Origin: Actinomycetes bacterium
Lineage (GTDB): Bacteria; Actinomycetota; Actinomycetes; Mycobacteriales; Mycobacteriaceae
Direction: 5' to 3'
Assembly: GCA_023404955.1 (NCBI GenBank)
Contig: JAEXZY010000062.1
Coordinates: 10,413-74,412 of the forward strand
Length of the DNA: 64,000 nucleotides
The notes beneath the pieces are model-generated. The model was given only the letters and a program-made list of their open reading frames with translations. It was not told the origin of the DNA and ran no database searches. The translations under genes and the position numbers were made by a program. Of the stretch, positions 9,028-16,354 are shown piece by piece. The number at the start of each line of letters is the position of its first letter. Positions within the stretch are counted from its first letter, which is position 1.

Positions 9028-9058
9028 ACTTGAACGTTCATGCAATCCCGGTTACCGT
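9028..9058 (+). promoter_or_regulatory. Operator and promoter of the Rieske fusion operon
   Basis: ACTTGAACGTTCA at 9028-9040 contains the perfect palindrome TGAACGTTCA (9031-9040). TTGAAC at 9030-9035 can serve as -35 and TACCGT at 9053-9058 as -10 with 17 bases between, so the operator covers the -35. The -10 lies 8 bases before the GTG at 9067. The same 13 bases occur, inverted, at 13269-13281, which points to the MarR regulator at 12683-13165 as the ligand. Operator and promoter roles are inferred. Confidence 0.6.
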
Positions 9059-9066
9059 GATGCCGT

Positions 9067-10725
9067 GTGCGCAGGCCCAGCTCGGCGAGGAGTGTCGTGA
9101 CGACCGGTTCGGCGAGTGCGCTCGCAGTCGCATCCCTGGAGGATCTGACGCCCGGCCGCCCCCATCCCGTCTCGGCGCTCGGTGTGGACGTGGTCTTGAT
9201 CCGTAGGGGAGACGAGGTGTCGGCGCTCTCTGGACGATGCCCACATCGGGGCGCGCTGTTGGGTGACGGCTCGCTCGAGGGCGATGTGCTGGTCTGCGGA
9301 GTGCACGGCTGGCGCTACGACGTGGCGACAGGCGTATCACCTGTCAATCCCGCGGTCGCACTGACGAAATTCCCGGTCACCGTCTCGGATGGCGTCGTCC
9401 ATGTGGACAGATCGGCGATCTCGGCGTTCAAGGACCGTCACCCACGTGACTCCCCCGACGACGGTTACCAAGGTCGCTGGATCACGCCGGCCGACTCCCC
9501 TGAGGAACCGTTCGTCACCCACATTCACGAGTTGGCCGCACATGGCCTCGAGGTCGTCGGCCACCACGGACCGATGGCCGCCATGGGCGTGCCGAGGGAT
9601 CAGCTGCCGAAGTGGGAGTCCATCCAGGTGCTGACCGGCCAGTTGGCGCGCATGCCGCTGCTGGACGACGAACCGGTCGACACGCAGACGGTGATCGGGC
9701 CGGCGGCGAAACGTCCACTGGTGCTGAACATCCCGTTGTTCGTCAGCGACATGAGCTTCGGAGCACTGTCCGAGGAGGCCAAGGTGGCCCTCGCCGCGGG
9801 CGCCGAGCTGGCAGGCACCGGGATCTGTTCCGGCGAGGGCGGGATGCTCCCCGATGAGCAACAGCACAATTCGCGATACTTCTACGAACTCGCGTCGGCC
9901 CGCTTCGGGTGGAGTCTCGACCATCTGCGCAAGGTGCAGGCCTTCCACTTCAAGGGCGGCCAGGGCGCCAAGACAGGGACGGGTGGTCACCTGCCCGGGA
10001 ACAAGGTGACGGGCAGAATCGCCGAGGTCCGCGGACTGCCCGAGGGTACCGCCGCGATATCGCCTGCCCGATTTCCTGACTGGACGTCACTCGATCAGTT
10101 CCGGGAATTCGCCGCGCAGGTGCGGGAAGCATCCGACGGCATCCCCGTCGGCTACAAGATGAGTGCCCAGCACATCGAACGGGACATCGACGCCGCCCTG
10201 TCGATCGGTGTCGACTACATCATCCTCGATGGCCGTGGCGGCGGAACGGGTGCTGCGCCACTTCTGTTCCGCGACAACATCTCCGTGCCGACGATCCCGG
10301 CGCTCGCCCGGGCGCGACGACACTTGACCGCATCAGGGGCGGACGACGTCACACTGGCCGTGACCGGCGGGATTCGTACCGCCGCAGACATGGTGAAGGC
10401 ACTCGCGCTCGGCGCGGACGCCATCGGACTGTCCAATTCCGCGCTCCAAGCCATCGGATGCGTCGGCATGCGCGCGTGCGACACCAATACGTGTCCGGTG
10501 GGAATCGCCACGCAGCAACCACATCTGCGGTCGCGGTTGCCCGTGCAGCTCGCCGCACAGCGCCTGCAGAGGTTCCTGCACGCCTCCGTCGAACTGATGA
10601 CCGTCCTCGCCAGAGCCTGTGGACATCGACGCCTCGCTGACTTCGACCTCGACGACCTGGTGACATTCGATCGAGACTTCGCCTGCCTCAGCGGCGTCCC
10701 GTACGCGGGCGTGGTGCCGCTGTGA
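9067..10725 (+). CDS. Rieske domain fused to a glutamate-synthase-like FMN / [3Fe-4S] domain
   Basis: A 552-residue fusion. Residues about 20-125 are a Rieske [2Fe-2S] domain with both ligand pairs, CPH (C58, H60) and CGVH (C77, H80). Residues about 190-540 are the FMN barrel of glutamate synthase: MSFGALSEEAK, FHFKGGQGAKTG, a GGGTGAAP phosphate loop, GGIRTAADM, and the C-x5-C-x4-C cluster of the [3Fe-4S] site at C465, C471 and C476 followed by PVGIATQ. The glutaminase and GXGXG domains of true glutamate synthase are missing. The expected chemistry is electron transfer between two Fe-S centres and FMN on an unknown substrate. GTG 9067 suits leaderless initiation; GTG 9097 behind GAGGAG is the alternative. 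The stop overlaps the next start (GTGA). Confidence 0.8.
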   Translation: MRRPSSARSVVTTGSASALAVASLEDLTPGRPHPVSALGVDVVLIRRGDEVSALSGRCPHRGALLGDGSLEGDVLVCGVHGWRYDVATGVSPVNPAVALTKFPVTVSDGVVHVDRSAISAFKDRHPRDSPDDGYQGRWITPADSPEEPFVTHIHELAAHGLEVVGHHGPMAAMGVPRDQLPKWESIQVLTGQLARMPLLDDEPVDTQTVIGPAAKRPLVLNIPLFVSDMSFGALSEEAKVALAAGAELAGTGICSGEGGMLPDEQQHNSRYFYELASARFGWSLDHLRKVQAFHFKGGQGAKTGTGGHLPGNKVTGRIAEVRGLPEGTAAISPARFPDWTSLDQFREFAAQVREASDGIPVGYKMSAQHIERDIDAALSIGVDYIILDGRGGGTGAAPLLFRDNISVPTIPALARARRHLTASGADDVTLAVTGGIRTAADMVKALALGADAIGLSNSALQAIGCVGMRACDTNTCPVGIATQQPHLRSRLPVQLAAQRLQRFLHASVELMTVLARACGHRRLADFDLDDLVTFDRDFACLSGVPYAGVVPL

Positions 10726-12686
10726 GCTCACCTCAGCGCCAGGATGACCAGAACACGCAGTGGCACAGAGCTGCAGACATCGACGCACTCGCAGACGGCG
10801 AGGTGACGGTGTGCCCTGCCGGGCGCAAGACCGTCGCGTTGACCAAACTGCACGGCAGGTACGGTGCCGTCGACAATCGGTGCCCCCATCAGGGCGGTCC
10901 GCTCGGCCAGGGCACGCTGGAGAACGACAAGATCCGCTGTCCGTGGCACGGCTTCGACTTCGACCCCTTCACCGGCGAGGCCGCAGGCGGGCCGGACTTC
11001 GATGTGCCTACCTATCCGGTCGAGGTTCGGCCCGACGGAATCTACGTCGGAACCCCCGCGCCCACCCCACATGTCCGTACTGTCAGCGACGTCCTGATCG
11101 AGACGATGACCACATGGGGTGTCGACACTGTCTTCGGGATGGTCGGACACTCGAATCTGGGCTTGGCGGACGCCATGCATCGGGCCGAGACCGACGGCAA
11201 GCTCCGCTTCGTCGGGGTCCGGCATGAAGGGGCTGCAGCGTTCGCCGCGTCCGCCTACGGAAAGCTGACCGGGCGGCCGGCGGCATGCTTCGGAATCGCG
11301 GGCCCCGGATCGACCAACCTGCTGACCGGTCTGTACGACGCGAAGGCCGATCGATCGCCCGTGTTGGCGCTGTCCGGAAACGTCGATTCGTCCGTCGCCG
11401 GCAAGGGGGCATTCCAGGACATCGACCTGCTCGCGGCATTCGCTGATGTCACGGCATACTCGGCCATGGTTCGCTCGGGCTCCGATCATGCCGAGTTGAT
11501 GACGATGGCGCTGAAGCATGCCGTTCTCGATCGCGGGGTCGGACATCTCGTGGTGCCCGACGAGGTGCAGATCCTCGCGGCACCGAACCAGCCCGCGTCC
11601 GGTCCCGACGGGAGGATGCCTGACCTCCGCGTCGGTCCACCCGCGAGTGCACTCGCCGCTGCGCTCGACCGCCTCGCATCTGCCAGCCGCCCGGTCATCG
11701 TGGTGGGGGCCGGCGCGAAACGCGATATGGCGCAGATCATCTCGCTGGCACAGCGCTTGAGCGCCCCGGTGCTCACCACGTTCAAGGCCAAGGGCCAGAT
11801 CTCTGACAGACATCCGCTGGCGTGCGGCGTGCTCGGGCGGTCCGGAACTCCCGTCGCCTCATGGATGATGAACAAGGCCGATCTCCTGCTGGTGTTCGGC
11901 GCGTCGTTTTCCAACCACAGTGGGATCTCGCCGTACATCCCAACTGTTCAGGTGGACACCGACCCCCTCATGCTCGGCCGCTTCCGACCGGTCACGGTGC
12001 CGGTGCTGGGCGATGTGGGTGTCACGGCTCGCCTGCTCGAAGATTCACTGCGGGTCAGTGCCACGGTCGTCGACCAGCGCCCGGAGATCGCCGAACGGTG
12101 GGCGCTGTGGCGATCGGAGAAGGCGCGGCGGGCGGCCGTGACCCCTGGCGGAGGACGCGTGGCGGCGGCGACAGTCTTCGACGACCTCAACGCCGTGGTG
12201 CCCGAGAACGCGGTCATGACAGTCGATGTGGGCAATCACGCCTACTCGTTCGGGCGTTACTTCGAACCGACGGCTCAGTCGATCCTCATGTCGGGCTATC
12301 TGGGATCGATCGGCTTCGGTTTCCCGGCCGCCTTGGGAGCGTGGGCGGCAGCACCGGACCGTCCCATCGTCGCCATCACCGGAGACGGGGGCTTCGGCCA
12401 GTACCTCGCTGACTTCACGACTGCTGTGAAGTACGGGATGAACATCACCCACATCCTGCTCAACAACAGCGAACTCGCCAAGATCAGCGAAGAGCAGCGC
12501 AGCGCGGAGTACGCGGTGTGGCAGACGTCGTTGGTGAACCCCGACTTCTCAGCGCTGGCCCGTGACTGCGGCGCCTTCGGGAGACGTGTCACCGATCCGG
12601 TGAACGTGAAGCCGGCGATTGCAGAGGCGCTCGAGCATCCCGGGCCTGCGATGGTCGAGATCATCGTCGATCCCCGATCCCACTAG
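10722..12686 (+). CDS. Rieske domain fused to a thiamine-diphosphate-dependent enzyme
   Basis: A 654-residue fusion. Residues about 14-112 are a Rieske [2Fe-2S] domain with CPH (C54, H56) and CPWH (C73, H76). Residues about 118-650 are a complete ThDP enzyme of the acetolactate-synthase/pyruvate-oxidase superfamily: the cofactor-activating Glu in RHEG (E169), a central nucleotide-binding-type domain, and the Mg-ThDP motif from GDG (554-556) to NN (581-582). An N-terminal Rieske domain on such an enzyme suggests that electrons from an oxidative decarboxylation leave through the Fe-S centre. It is translationally coupled to the upstream Rieske-FMN gene by GTGA. Substrate is unknown. Its TAG overlaps the stop of the convergent MarR gene by four bases. 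Confidence 0.8.
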   Translation: MSSPQRQDDQNTQWHRAADIDALADGEVTVCPAGRKTVALTKLHGRYGAVDNRCPHQGGPLGQGTLENDKIRCPWHGFDFDPFTGEAAGGPDFDVPTYPVEVRPDGIYVGTPAPTPHVRTVSDVLIETMTTWGVDTVFGMVGHSNLGLADAMHRAETDGKLRFVGVRHEGAAAFAASAYGKLTGRPAACFGIAGPGSTNLLTGLYDAKADRSPVLALSGNVDSSVAGKGAFQDIDLLAAFADVTAYSAMVRSGSDHAELMTMALKHAVLDRGVGHLVVPDEVQILAAPNQPASGPDGRMPDLRVGPPASALAAALDRLASASRPVIVVGAGAKRDMAQIISLAQRLSAPVLTTFKAKGQISDRHPLACGVLGRSGTPVASWMMNKADLLLVFGASFSNHSGISPYIPTVQVDTDPLMLGRFRPVTVPVLGDVGVTARLLEDSLRVSATVVDQRPEIAERWALWRSEKARRAAVTPGGGRVAAATVFDDLNAVVPENAVMTVDVGNHAYSFGRYFEPTAQSILMSGYLGSIGFGFPAALGAWAAAPDRPIVAITGDGGFGQYLADFTTAVKYGMNITHILLNNSELAKISEEQRSAEYAVWQTSLVNPDFSALARDCGAFGRRVTDPVNVKPAIAEALEHPGPAMVEIIVDPRSH

Positions 12687-13165
12687 ATCAATTTCGCGAG
12701 AATGCCGTTGAGCGCATCGCGCATCGCGTGCTGTTGGTCGACATCGAGCGCATCGAAGATCAGCCGGCGCACTGCGCGAACGTGGGCCGGAGCCGCCGCC
12801 TTCAGTGCAGCGAATCCGGCATCGGTCAGAATCGCGACGGTACATCGCCCGTCGGTCGGATCCGGGGCACGACGAACGAGTCCGCGACGCTCCAGCCGTC
12901 CGACCAGATGGGAGAGCCGCGACAGCTCGGAGTTCACCAGGAACGCGAGCTTACTCAGGCGGACCGTCCGGTCCGGGTGCTCAGACAGCATGACCAAGAC
13001 GTAGTACTCGACGAAGCTCAGCGAGAACTCTTGTCGCAGCTGACGATCGAGCTCGCTGGGCAACATCACCGACACCCGGTGCACCGCCATCCAGGTCCGC
13101 CGCTCGTCCTCGCTCAACCACGGGACCGGGCCGTCCTTCGACGACTCCGCCTCGGCTGATGCCAT
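12683..13165 (-). CDS. MarR-family transcriptional regulator of the Rieske/F420 cluster
   Basis: A 160-residue winged-helix protein of the MarR family: the recognition region LSKLAFLVNSELSRLSHLV (about residues 70-88) is followed by the wing LVRRAPDPTDGRCTVAILTD. MarR proteins are dimeric, usually repressors released by small ligands. The gene lies between the two target-like units and is divergent from the PPOX gene. TACACT (minus strand, 13177-13172) is a possible -10 whose start site would fall on the ATG. A 7+7 dyad at 13232-13247 and two further copies of the half-site lie at the cluster promoters, which makes this protein their most likely reader. Confidence 0.85.
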   Translation of the reverse strand: MASAEAESSKDGPVPWLSEDERRTWMAVHRVSVMLPSELDRQLRQEFSLSFVEYYVLVMLSEHPDRTVRLSKLAFLVNSELSRLSHLVGRLERRGLVRRAPDPTDGRCTVAILTDAGFAALKAAAPAHVRAVRRLIFDALDVDQQHAMRDALNGILAKLI

Positions 13166-13231
13166 TCCTGCAGTGTAGGCCAGCAGCTTCGGTCCGCGGA
13201 GCTGCGACGTGTCAGGTTGACCATCAGAATC

Positions 13232-13247
13232 ACTTGAAGTTTCAAGT
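13232..13247. promoter_or_regulatory. Perfect dyad ACTTGAA-GT-TTCAAGT in the marR/PPOX divergent region
   Basis: Two perfect 7-base arms with a 2-base spacer, the size expected for a MarR dimer site. TTGAAG inside it (13234-13239) can act as -35 with TAGCCT (13256-13261) as -10 for the PPOX gene, so binding would block that promoter. It is the fullest version of a motif also seen at 9028-9040 and 13269-13281. The dyad is seen directly; the function is inferred. Confidence 0.65.
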
Positions 13248-13267
13248 CATAATGTTAGCCTTGTAAC

Positions 13268-13702
13268 GTGAACGTTCAAGTGAATCAACCGGGTGGCGAC
13301 AAGGAAGTCGACGCCACCGAGAAGAGATTCCACGATCTGCTGCGTCAGAAGGCGCACGTGTTCATCACCACGATCTCATCGGACGGCGCACCACATACGA
13401 CCATGACGTGGGTCGACACGGACGGCGAGCACGCGTTGATCAATGTTCCGGCAGGAACGGTCAAGTCTCGCAACATCGCTCGTGATCCGCGGGTGAGCCT
13501 GGCAATCGCTGATCCGGAATCGCCACGGCACTACTTCACCGGCCGCGGCAGCGTCGTCGCGACCGATCCCGACGCGGATATGCAGCACTTCAGCCAGCTC
13601 GCGATGAAGTACCTGGGGAAACCCGTCTCAGCGCTCGGCGGACCCGTTCACCAGCGCTTCATTCACACTATCCACCTCGACGTCATCCGCGAACAAGGTT
13701 GA
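13268..13702 (+). CDS. PPOX-class F420-dependent oxidoreductase
   Basis: A 144-residue split-beta-barrel protein of the pyridoxamine-5'-phosphate-oxidase-like superfamily. Strand motifs VFITTISSDGAPHTTMTWV and the later KSRNIARDPRVSLAIAD (about residues 75-91) are the signature of the mycobacterial F420-dependent subgroup, in which deazaflavin F420 replaces FMN. It probably reduces or binds a small unsaturated substrate. The GTG at 13268 is only 6 bases from a TAGCCT box, so translation may be leaderless. The next gene follows after 25 bases and encodes an F420/NADP-type oxidoreductase, which could recycle the cofactor. Two putative MarR sites control the pair. Confidence 0.78.
   Translation: MNVQVNQPGGDKEVDATEKRFHDLLRQKAHVFITTISSDGAPHTTMTWVDTDGEHALINVPAGTVKSRNIARDPRVSLAIADPESPRHYFTGRGSVVATDPDADMQHFSQLAMKYLGKPVSALGGPVHQRFIHTIHLDVIREQG
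13269..13281. promoter_or_regulatory. Third operator half-site, overlapping the PPOX start codon
   Basis: TGAACGTTCAAGT is the exact reverse complement of the 13 bases at 9028-9040 and shares its palindromic core. It begins inside the GTG start codon (13268-13270), so it lies within the first codons of the PPOX gene. With the dyad at 13232-13247 it gives two sites about 35 bases apart at this promoter. Confidence 0.55.
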
Positions 13703-13727
13703 GCCACAAACCAAGACAAGGGGATAC

Positions 13728-14363
13728 ATGAGCACCATCAGCATCATCGGACTCGGCCACATGGCCACGGCCCTGGCCGGACGCGCTCTCGCAGGCGGTA
13801 ACGCCGTCGAGATCATCGGGCGCGATGCCGGCAAGGCACACGACCTGGCGAACACTTTGGGCGGCGCCACCGTCGGCACGATCGGCGAAACCCCGGCAGG
13901 AGACATCGTCGTACTCGCCGTGCCGTACGCCAGCGCCACAGCAGCGGTCGGCTCCTTCGGCGAGACGTTGAACGACAAGGTGCTCGTCGACATCACGAAT
14001 CCTTTCGCTCCCGATCTCACCGGTCTCGTCACCCCGGAAGGCAGTTCGGGTGCTCAGCAGGTCGCGGCGGCAGCGCCGGCGGGCACGCGCATCGTCAAGG
14101 CGTTCAACACGTTGTTCGCCGAGGTTCTCGGGTCGCAGCCGGACGAAAGCAACCGGCTGAACGTGTTCCTCGCCGGTGACGATGCTTCCGCGAAAGCCGC
14201 GGTGTCGACCTTCGCAGAAAGTATGGGTTTGCATCCGCTGGACGCGGGACCGCTGGCGATGGCGCACGCCCTCGAGTACGCGGGCCTGCTGGAGATCAGC
14301 CTCAAGACGCACGGGCTCGAACAGACCGATTTCGCGCTGGGCATCACCGTTCTTCGCGGCTGA
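13728..14363 (+). CDS. Fno-like NADPH:F420 / NAD(P)-binding oxidoreductase
   Basis: A 211-residue Rossmann protein resembling F420-dependent NADP reductase. The nucleotide-binding start IIGLGHMATALAGRAL replaces the usual GTGNMG, and VKAFNTLFAEVL (about residues 122-133) and the C-terminal GLLEISLK match the family. Such enzymes move a hydride between NADPH and F420. Its position 25 bases after an F420-type PPOX protein suggests that it supplies reduced F420 to it. An alternative is a ketopantoate- or pyrroline-reductase-like enzyme with no F420. It converges on the mnoR-like gene with a 5-base gap, so no separate terminator fits between them. Confidence 0.72.
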   Translation: MSTISIIGLGHMATALAGRALAGGNAVEIIGRDAGKAHDLANTLGGATVGTIGETPAGDIVVLAVPYASATAAVGSFGETLNDKVLVDITNPFAPDLTGLVTPEGSSGAQQVAAAAPAGTRIVKAFNTLFAEVLGSQPDESNRLNVFLAGDDASAKAAVSTFAESMGLHPLDAGPLAMAHALEYAGLLEISLKTHGLEQTDFALGITVLRG

Positions 14364-14368
14364 CCCGC

Positions 14369-15007
14369 CTAGATCAGGCCTCGCTTGCTCGCGGCGTACA
14401 CCGCTTCGGCGCGCCTGCTCACCTCGAGCTTGCGCATGATGTTGCTGACGTGGAACTTCGCGGTGGTCGCGGAGATGTAGAGCTTCTCGCCGATCTTGTT
14501 GTTGGACAACCCCGCCGCCAGCAGCCGCAGCACCTCCACCTCACGGTCCGTGAGGTGGGCCTTCGGCTCGGCACGTCCCGACAGCGAACGAACGACCGCC
14601 GCGGCGCTGCGCGAATCGAAGGCACTCTCTCCCGCCGAGATCGCGCGGATCGCGCGGACCAGCTCTGTGGTGTCGACGTCCTTGACGACATATCCGCGGG
14701 CCCCCGCGTGTACCGCCCGCACCACCAGGTCTTCGTCCAGGAACGTGGTGAGGATCAGCAGGCCCAGGTCGGGGTATGCAGCGGAAAGCTTGCTGCACAA
14801 CGTCAGTCCCTCGAACTCCGAGCCCGCCGAGAGCTTGAGGTCCAGCAGCACGACGTCGGGTGTCGTGGCGCGCACGACGGCCTCGGCCTCCGCCTCCGAC
14901 GCTGCCTCACCGACCACCGCCAGGTCGTCGGCGCGTTCGAGCACCGAGCGCAGGCCCTGGCGCAGGATCGCATGGTCGTCGACGAGGACCAGCCTGATGG
15001 GTGTCAT
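14369..15007 (-). CDS. mnoR: NarL/LuxR response regulator, MnoR-like
   Basis: A 212-residue response regulator: a receiver domain with phospho-acceptor Asp in DVVLLDLKL (about residue 55) and a C-terminal LuxR HTH (LTDREVEVLRLLAAGLSNNKIGEKL cut short here: start LTDREVEVL, end near residue 205). It is coupled to the sensor kinase by an ATGA overlap (15004-15007). From memory, the M. smegmatis pair MnoS/MnoR sits beside mftM and mno and switches on the alcohol/diol dehydrogenase genes; this pair occupies the equivalent place next to a Fe-ADH and mno. Orthology is inferred from context, not tested. Confidence 0.75.
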   Translation of the reverse strand: MTPIRLVLVDDHAILRQGLRSVLERADDLAVVGEAASEAEAEAVVRATTPDVVLLDLKLSAGSEFEGLTLCSKLSAAYPDLGLLILTTFLDEDLVVRAVHAGARGYVVKDVDTTELVRAIRAISAGESAFDSRSAAAVVRSLSGRAEPKAHLTDREVEVLRLLAAGLSNNKIGEKLYISATTAKFHVSNIMRKLEVSRRAEAVYAASKRGLI

Positions 15008-16353
15008 GACGACCCGCTTTCTGCGAGAACCGCTGCGCGATAGGGAATGCGGGCGACGACACGGACTCCGCCGAGACGGGAACGGTACACGTCGAACCTG
15101 CCGCCGTGCCCGGTGGCGCGCGCGGCCATGTTGGCCAGGCCGCGGTGCCGGCCGTCGACGTCGGCGGCCTCGGCCATGCGCAGCATGAGACGCAGCTTGT
15201 CGGGGTCCCCGGTGCCGTCGTCGGCGATCGACAGCGCGACCTCGTCCTGCCGGTAGGTCAGCCGCACGATCGCCCGGGTGGCGTGGCCGTGCATCGCGGT
15301 GTTGAACAGCGCCTCTCCGGCGATGCGCAGCAGCGCGTGCTCGACATCGCTGGGCAGTTCGCGTGCGTGCCCGTCGACGCGCAGCGTCACGCGGAGATCC
15401 TCCGGCATGTGCACGGTGGCGAGTTGTCCCAGCATCGCGGCAAGACTGGAGCGCTGCGCGTCGGCGGGCTGGTTCAACGCATAGATCGCCGACCGCAGCT
15501 GCTCGGTGGCCGAGCGCGTCAGATCCTTCGCCAGATCCAGCCGGCCCGCGAGTTCAGTTGACTGCTCGGTGATCTCGCTGCGACACACCTCGATCTGCAT
15601 TCCAGCCGACAGCACCGTCTGTGCGACGCTGTCATGCAATTCGCGCGCGATACGGTGACGTTCGGAGTTGAGGACCTGGTGACGCTGCACGGCCCCGAGT
15701 TCCCGTTGGGTGGCCAGCAGTTCGGCGTTGCGGGCCTCCGACTGTGCCAGCAGCGACACCGATTTGGTGAACAGCGCCGAGTTCTGCAGCGCCACCGCGG
15801 TCTGGCCGGCGAGGATGCGCATGACCATCGCGTCGGTGCCGTCGAGCGTGCGGTGAGGCGGCGTCCACGCCGCGAACGCGCCGATCACGGTGCCGTCGAG
15901 TTCGATCGGTACGTGCGCATGCTGCTTCTCGATCACCGGCAACCGGAACTGGGCGAGCTGCCCGCGCAGGATGTCGTTGAGCCGGTTGAGCACCGCGTCG
16001 GGCAGCGCGGTGCCCGGGTCCGTGGCGTCGTTGAGCCCCTCGAACGCGTAGGCCACTCCCGCGGAGTCCAGGATCAGATGGCGCACGCTTGCTTCGGGCA
16101 GCGCGCCGTCGGCCAGCGCGAGCAGCACCCAGTCAGCGTCGATGGTGGCGCGCGCCGCCTCCGCCACAGCCCGCACCAACTTCTCCGGGCCGTCGATCGT
16201 CTGCACCAGGGCACGGGAGATGGTGTCCAGCGCCGCGATCACCCGATCCAATCGCGCTGCGGTGAGCCGCAATTCGGAGTAGAAGCGACCCTTGCCCGAA
16301 CGTAAGCCGGTGAGCCTGGCCAGGTCCGGCGGGCCGGCGTCGGCAGCGGTCAT
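15004..16353 (-). CDS. mnoS: GAF-domain sensor histidine kinase, MnoS-like
   Basis: A 449-residue soluble histidine kinase. It has no membrane segment; an N-terminal sensory region with a GAF-type domain covers about 30-210, followed by a HisKA_3 dimerisation helix with phospho-acceptor His in RIARELHDSVAQT (about residue 240) and a HATPase domain to about 440. A cytosolic kinase implies an internal signal such as an alcohol, aldehyde or redox state. It overlaps the response regulator by four bases and follows the Fe-ADH gene after one base, so kinase, regulator and dehydrogenase are likely one transcript. Confidence 0.78.
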   Translation of the reverse strand: MTAADAGPPDLARLTGLRSGKGRFYSELRLTAARLDRVIAALDTISRALVQTIDGPEKLVRAVAEAARATIDADWVLLALADGALPEASVRHLILDSAGVAYAFEGLNDATDPGTALPDAVLNRLNDILRGQLAQFRLPVIEKQHAHVPIELDGTVIGAFAAWTPPHRTLDGTDAMVMRILAGQTAVALQNSALFTKSVSLLAQSEARNAELLATQRELGAVQRHQVLNSERHRIARELHDSVAQTVLSAGMQIEVCRSEITEQSTELAGRLDLAKDLTRSATEQLRSAIYALNQPADAQRSSLAAMLGQLATVHMPEDLRVTLRVDGHARELPSDVEHALLRIAGEALFNTAMHGHATRAIVRLTYRQDEVALSIADDGTGDPDKLRLMLRMAEAADVDGRHRGLANMAARATGHGGRFDVYRSRLGGVRVVARIPYRAAVLAESGSS

Positions 16354-16354
16354 C

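Noticed and set aside
10722..10731. Palindrome GTGAGCTCAC at the start of the Rieske-ThDP gene
   Set aside because: Ten-base palindromes are frequent by chance in this GC range, and there is no matching copy or promoter here.
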